From: Sedimentibacter sp. MB31-C6
GTDB lineage: Bacteria; Bacillota; Clostridia; Tissierellales; Sedimentibacteraceae
Reading direction: 5' to 3'
Assembly: GCF_035934735.1 (NCBI RefSeq)
Contig: NZ_CP142396.1
Span: 930,001 to 994,000, forward strand
Length of the DNA stretch: 64,000 nt
The notes beneath the pieces are model-generated. The model ran no database searches. It worked only from the letters and a program-made list of their open reading frames with translations, and had not been told where the DNA came from. Of this stretch, positions 60,066 through 64,000 are shown in pieces. The first letter of the stretch is position 1, and the number at the start of each line of letters is the position of its first letter. A program made the position numbers and the translations under genes.

Positions 60066-61970
60066 TTATTTCTCCTCTTCAATATAATTTTCGTTTAGAT
60101 TTATTTGTAATTCGCTTTCTAAAATAGATGAAATATCTTCTTCAAAAATAGCATTTTCAAATAATTCTTTTATTTGTTCTATTTCTAATTCAAAATCTTT
60201 CATCTTATAACTTTCAAGAATCTTAATACGCTCCTCTTCTTTTTCCTTGTTCTTTTCTATTTCTCTAACTTTACTATAATCAAAATAATTTTCATTAGTA
60301 GCTTCATATAAATATATATAATTCTTGTGGTCATATAGATTATATTTTTTTGAATAAAAAGGGAACATGCCTCTTATTAACAATATACAATCTTCGTCTG
60401 GCATTCTTCCTATTTCATCAGGCTGCAAAAGTTCACGGCCATGAATACCATAGTTATATGAAGTGCTTCCTTGTCTACCTTTTGAGTAGTTGATATTCCT
60501 TGTATCTATAGTCTCTTTTCCTAAACTTTTACTTATATATTCTAGTGTAGATTGCTCCTGACCCCCTAGAAATAATGTAGAATCACAATTACCAGTTATA
60601 CTTTCCCAATTGTACTTATATAGTTCTTTCAATTGAGCCATATTTTGAATTATAATATTTGAACTAATTTCTCTACTACGCATAGTAGCTATTTTTTTCT
60701 CAAAGTCAGGTATCTGCCCTATGTTGGCAAATTCATCTAGTATAAACCTAACATGAGTTTTAAGTCTTCCATCTTTAGTCTTAAAATCTGCAATATAATA
60801 TAATCTTTCAAACAATTGTCCATACATCATAGACACAAGAAAGTTAAATGTAGTATCACTATCTGGAATAACTACAAATAATGCTGTTTTTTCTTCGGCA
60901 ATACGTTCTAGTTCTAAATCATCTTTAGCGGTTAAATTGGAAACTGCCTCTATATTAAAAAGCGACAACCTCACACCAACAGAAATTAAAATACTCTTAA
61001 TTGTTTTTCCAGCTCCTAGTTTAAAAATATTGTATTGTCTAACTGCAATATGATTAGGCTTCTCTTCTCTTAATTGTTTAAATATAATATCTAAATCACT
61101 TTCATAATCTTCATCTTCTTCCCTTACACTTGCATATCGCAATAACTCCATAACTGTTTTGAAATTTTGTTCCTCTGGAATAAGCTCATACCACATAAAA
61201 TAAAAAATTGATTGTAATAAAGCAACTTCTGACTTTTCCCAGAAAGGATCATTCCCTCCTCCTGTTTTAGGATTTGTGTTCTTTATTAAACCATTGATAA
61301 CTTTCATAACGTCATTTTCAGTTCTTATATAGACAAAAGGATTATAGCGACTGCTATAATCCATATCTATAAGATTAAAAACTTTTATTTTATATCCTTT
61401 TTTATATAATAATGAGCCTGTTTCCCTTAACAATTCACCTTTCGGATCAGTAATTACATATGAAGTATTAGCTTGCATAATGTTGGGCTTTACATAAAAT
61501 CTTGTTTTTCCTGAACCTGAGCCTCCAACAACCAATACATTAAGATTCTTTCTAGTCTTTTTAGTATTTAAACTCATTTGCTCTGTTTCTGTGAATACAA
61601 TATTGTTGTTTTCATCTTTATCAATTATTTTTTTTATTTCTTCTTTTCCAGCCCAGCTTGCAGTACCATGTTCTTTACCAAACATATATTTTTTATCAGA
61701 TGTTATGAAGTATATAGCAACCGACCAATACAATAAACTAACAAATATCAATAACTTTAAATCTTGTTTTTGAGGTATAAAAAAAGGAACTGTTTTAATA
61801 TGATTTTCTATGTCATTTTGAAATCTATCAAGCATAGTATAATCAAAATGTTCATAGCTATTAAATACAGTTCCTATATGTATTGCCATATATGATATAA
61901 ATATAAATAACAGTATAAAAAATATTGTTAATTGAATCTTATACCTTTTACGCCTCTGCTGATCCGTCAC
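60066..61970 (-). CDS. VirD4/TraG-type IV coupling protein
   Basis: 634 residues, GTG start overlapping the PcfB stop by one base. Two membrane helices lie near 12-30 and 70-88. Walker A GGSGSGKTRF is at about residue 148-157, followed by DPKGELLRETG, Walker B VRFILDEFANIG and the TraG motif NCDSTLFLGGQEQSTLEYIS. An acidic C-terminal tail (EEERIKILES to ENYIEEEK) probably binds relaxosome proteins. It recruits the relaxase-DNA complex to the channel. Confidence 0.94.
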   Translation of the reverse strand: MTDQQRRKRYKIQLTIFFILLFIFISYMAIHIGTVFNSYEHFDYTMLDRFQNDIENHIKTVPFFIPQKQDLKLLIFVSLLYWSVAIYFITSDKKYMFGKEHGTASWAGKEEIKKIIDKDENNNIVFTETEQMSLNTKKTRKNLNVLVVGGSGSGKTRFYVKPNIMQANTSYVITDPKGELLRETGSLLYKKGYKIKVFNLIDMDYSSRYNPFVYIRTENDVMKVINGLIKNTNPKTGGGNDPFWEKSEVALLQSIFYFMWYELIPEEQNFKTVMELLRYASVREEDEDYESDLDIIFKQLREEKPNHIAVRQYNIFKLGAGKTIKSILISVGVRLSLFNIEAVSNLTAKDDLELERIAEEKTALFVVIPDSDTTFNFLVSMMYGQLFERLYYIADFKTKDGRLKTHVRFILDEFANIGQIPDFEKKIATMRSREISSNIIIQNMAQLKELYKYNWESITGNCDSTLFLGGQEQSTLEYISKSLGKETIDTRNINYSKGRQGSTSYNYGIHGRELLQPDEIGRMPDEDCILLIRGMFPFYSKKYNLYDHKNYIYLYEATNENYFDYSKVREIEKNKEKEEERIKILESYKMKDFELEIEQIKELFENAIFEEDISSILESELQINLNENYIEEEK

Positions 61971-62881
61971 TATCTGTCTCTCCCTTCCTTCGTTTTAGTT
62001 TTTTCTTTTGTTTTCTTATTGGTTTTTTTGGCCCGCACCTCCTTAATGTTATCGTCTATCTCTTTCATAGTCTTTCTATCTTTTTTTACTTCTACTTTAT
62101 TATTAACCTCATTTTTATTTAATTCTATGTTATTAATTTTTTCTTTTAACTTTTCTAATTCTACATCACCATAAACATATTCAGGACTAGAAAATGTCTT
62201 ACCAACATCATTAACTCGTTTTTGAATTTCTTCCATATTAAAATCATTTTTATTTAAAATTTCTTGATTACCGTTAATATTAATCTCAACTTCTAAAGTA
62301 TCTTTTTTTGTATTTTCTATTATTTTAATACAATCATCTAAATTGTCTTTATCTACTATATATGTTTTTAATATTTCTTTATTTTCATTATTGATTTGTA
62401 TGTAATCATTTGGGCTCTCTTTATCAAGAATATACAATCCTCTATCTTTGCCAATAATATATTCACTCAGCATGCTGATATCAGCCTCTTTATCAATACC
62501 ATTGACTTTTTCATCGGTCATTTTTTCTAATATCTTATTTACTATCTCTGCTTCACTTTTTTTATATACATAACTTACTTTATTGTCACTTTTACTCACA
62601 TCAAATATTGCATAAGTTAGACCTGTTGTTTTAGCTTTAGCAGCAAATATAGCTGCATCTTTATCATTTAAATCAAGAGTAACTAACTCCTCACCACTTG
62701 TTATGAGTCTTTTTATATTAACCTCCCCAGTATTTAATTTCCTATCAAGTTTATTTAATAAAGAAAGGAACAAATATTTTAACATTTCTCCACCTAATTT
62801 AGAAATGTCTTTAAACCCCTCTTTGCTTAAATCTGCTGCAAATCCCATTAAGATTGCTGAAGTATCTCCACCTGTATTCAT
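61970..62881 (-). CDS. PcfB/DUF3801-family conjugation protein
   Basis: 303 residues. The N-terminal 120 residues match PcfB (LSKEGFKDISKLGGEMLKYL, GEELVTLDLNDKDAAIFAAK, AKTTGLTYAIF). The rest is charged and ends in a Lys-rich tail (KTNKKTKEKTKTKEGRD). In pCF10 PcfB-type proteins bind relaxase and coupling protein. The gene is overlapped by its neighbours at both ends, so translation is coupled. Confidence 0.88.
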   Translation of the reverse strand: MNTGGDTSAILMGFAADLSKEGFKDISKLGGEMLKYLFLSLLNKLDRKLNTGEVNIKRLITSGEELVTLDLNDKDAAIFAAKAKTTGLTYAIFDVSKSDNKVSYVYKKSEAEIVNKILEKMTDEKVNGIDKEADISMLSEYIIGKDRGLYILDKESPNDYIQINNENKEILKTYIVDKDNLDDCIKIIENTKKDTLEVEININGNQEILNKNDFNMEEIQKRVNDVGKTFSSPEYVYGDVELEKLKEKINNIELNKNEVNNKVEVKKDRKTMKEIDDNIKEVRAKKTNKKTKEKTKTKEGRDR

Positions 62882-63939
62882 TATCTCTCTCCTTTATCAT
62901 TATTTTTTTCTTTACTTTTATTTTCCGATGCTTGTTTAGATTTCTTATATTCATCTTTGGCGATGCTCACATCTTTCATAGTTTTCTTGTTTAGTTTTTC
63001 AAACTTGGCTTTTTGCTTAATTATATCTCCTTGAATAATTAATGGACAACTTGGCTCTACATATACAGAGTACTTACCATCTTTCTCAAATGCAATATAT
63101 TTAAACTTATCACAATTATCATTTTGAAATTCTTTTAATGTTTCTTCTCTAACATTATTAAATCCTTTGACACCTTTAATTTGTTTAATTTTATTCCAAT
63201 CAATATTTCCTTCAACTTCCTGCAATATTTTAATATCATTTACTAATATCAAGTTTTTGAGTTCTTTTATTTTATCAATTGGAACAGTTATGTTCATTCC
63301 AAACTTAACTCCACTTTCTTTTGATATAAAAGGTATGTCCAACTCTTCTATTTGCTTCTTTATATTCAAATAGTCTTCATTAGATATCCTTATATATCCT
63401 CGCGTACTTTGTTCATCCATTAGTTTTAGTAACTCAGACTTTTTATTATTAACCATATTTGATTTTTCTAGCGGTTCTGTTTTTCCCGAGGCTTTTTTAT
63501 ATTCAGCTTGTAGTCTTTCAAGTTCTTCCTTTGAATAAACAATTACCGGGTTCTTGAATTGAACTATAGTTTCAATAATTTTTTCAATTTGCTCTCGTCT
63601 TGAAAGATAGTTTACCGGTCCTTCAGTTACACCTTTATGAGCTGCATCATCTATGTATAGTTCTTGTACACCTTTTACATTTACAAAAGTCATGAATCTT
63701 TCAATTTTTTTATCATCTTTTATCAGATCAGATATAACTTTTTTTATATTCACATCAAGTTCACTTAATTGTTCAAATGTTGATGACATTTCTTTTGTAA
63801 TTTCAATACTATGTTCATCAAATGTCTTTATAAATATAGAGTTACCATCATCTTTATTATAGATGCCTATAAAATTTGTTGGATCTTCTTTAATATTTTC
63901 ATCAAACTCATTATATAAATTATTATCCTCATAATCCAT
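62881..63939 (-). CDS. ICE protein of unknown function, 352 residues
   Basis: Start at 63939, an ATG with AAGGAGAG ten bases upstream. A possible ATG at 63966 lies within the previous gene. Charged, largely helical, no membrane segment. Two repeat-like segments each carry a pattern DYLNIKKQIEELDIPFI / VPIDKIKELKNLI, found also in nucleic-acid- or relaxase-associated ICE proteins of the DUF3801/PcfB neighbourhood. Lys-rich C-terminus (YKKSKQASENKSKEKNNDK). It probably serves transfer together with PcfB. Confidence 0.7.
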   Translation of the reverse strand: MDYEDNNLYNEFDENIKEDPTNFIGIYNKDDGNSIFIKTFDEHSIEITKEMSSTFEQLSELDVNIKKVISDLIKDDKKIERFMTFVNVKGVQELYIDDAAHKGVTEGPVNYLSRREQIEKIIETIVQFKNPVIVYSKEELERLQAEYKKASGKTEPLEKSNMVNNKKSELLKLMDEQSTRGYIRISNEDYLNIKKQIEELDIPFISKESGVKFGMNITVPIDKIKELKNLILVNDIKILQEVEGNIDWNKIKQIKGVKGFNNVREETLKEFQNDNCDKFKYIAFEKDGKYSVYVEPSCPLIIQGDIIKQKAKFEKLNKKTMKDVSIAKDEYKKSKQASENKSKEKNNDKGER

Positions 63940-63943
63940 ATTA

Positions 63944-64000
63944 TTATCTCTCCTTTTCGTTTTCATCTTTCATTTTAGTTTCCAGCTGTATATCTTTTAT
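63944..64000 (-). CDS. 3' end of the next ICE gene, cut by window
   Basis: The last 18 codons read IKDIQLETKMKDENEKER and a stop, 4 bp before the start of the 352-residue gene. The RBS AAGGAG of that gene lies within these codons. Too short to identify; in elements of this type a relaxase or its helper often lies here. Confidence 0.6.
   Translation of the reverse strand: MKDIQLETKMKDENEKER

Larger units (their letters stand above)
33907..64000. mobile_element. Integrative and conjugative element, Tn1549/CD1108 type with serine recombinase (right end beyond window)
   Basis: The left boundary is set by the break in feoB at about 33,906. The recombinase gene ends exactly there. Inside are accessory genes (35.6-52 kb) and a transfer module on the minus strand (52-64 kb): single-strand binding protein, CD1108-like peptidase, VirB4, PrgI, VirB6-like, Maff2, coupling protein and PcfB. 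These are the families found together in Tn1549-like elements of Clostridia. The relaxase and right end are not in the window. The exact crossover cannot be given without the empty site. Confidence 0.9.

Overview
The DNA is very AT-rich with Gram-positive ribosome binding sites. Its gene content (GntR/MocR regulator, DppE-like lipoprotein, DegV, FabT-like repressor, ClpE-like ATPase, Tn1549-type transfer genes) points to a low-GC Firmicute, most likely a member of the Clostridia or Tissierellia. No rRNA, tRNA or CRISPR array is visible, so the genus cannot be fixed.

Bases 1 to about 33,906 are ordinary chromosome. In order they hold a truncated RluA-type pseudouridine synthase, a MocR regulator, a P-type Ca2+ ATPase and a FAD-dependent dehydrogenase. 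A peptide-utilisation cluster follows on the minus strand (DppE-like lipoprotein, DppB, DppC, DppD, DppF, M42 aminopeptidase, M55 D-aminopeptidase). Next come a TetR-controlled ABC/HlyD export operon, trmB, aspartate kinase, a ClpE-like unfoldase and a FabT-like repressor paired with DegV. DNA repair genes (3-methyladenine glycosylase, TatD), an ABC importer without a binding protein, an XRE-cupin regulator and an iron locus (DtxR, FeoA, FeoB) complete this part. Several promoters can be read base by base, and the TetR and FabT-like genes have convincing autoregulatory operators. Short hairpin repeats of one family sit in intergenic gaps.

At about 33,906 feoB is cut in the middle of its membrane domain by an integrative and conjugative element (ICE) that runs past the end of the window. 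Its left end carries a large serine recombinase. From about 52 to 64 kb it carries minus-strand transfer genes of the Tn1549/CD1108 type: ssb, DUF4315, NlpC/P60 protein, VirB4, PrgI, VirB6-like, Maff2, VirD4 coupling protein and PcfB. The relaxase is not in view.

Between these, 35.6 to 52 kb is accessory cargo. It contains two parallel divergent XRE switch modules sharing a duplicated repressor tail, and a probable type I toxin-antitoxin locus (holin-like toxin with a convergent RNA). An attenuator-like leader precedes an unknown 307-residue protein. A DUF4238/DUF3644 pair carries a HEPN-type Rx4H motif. A three-gene restriction-modification operon has a fused N-terminal domain and a separate specificity subunit. 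There are also at least three decayed genes, two of them restriction nucleases. This looks like a defence and addiction hotspot under turnover. The strongest candidates for undescribed biology are the DUF4238/DUF3644 pair, the attenuator-controlled unknown gene, the toxin locus with matching RNA 5' ends, and the duplicated XRE switches.
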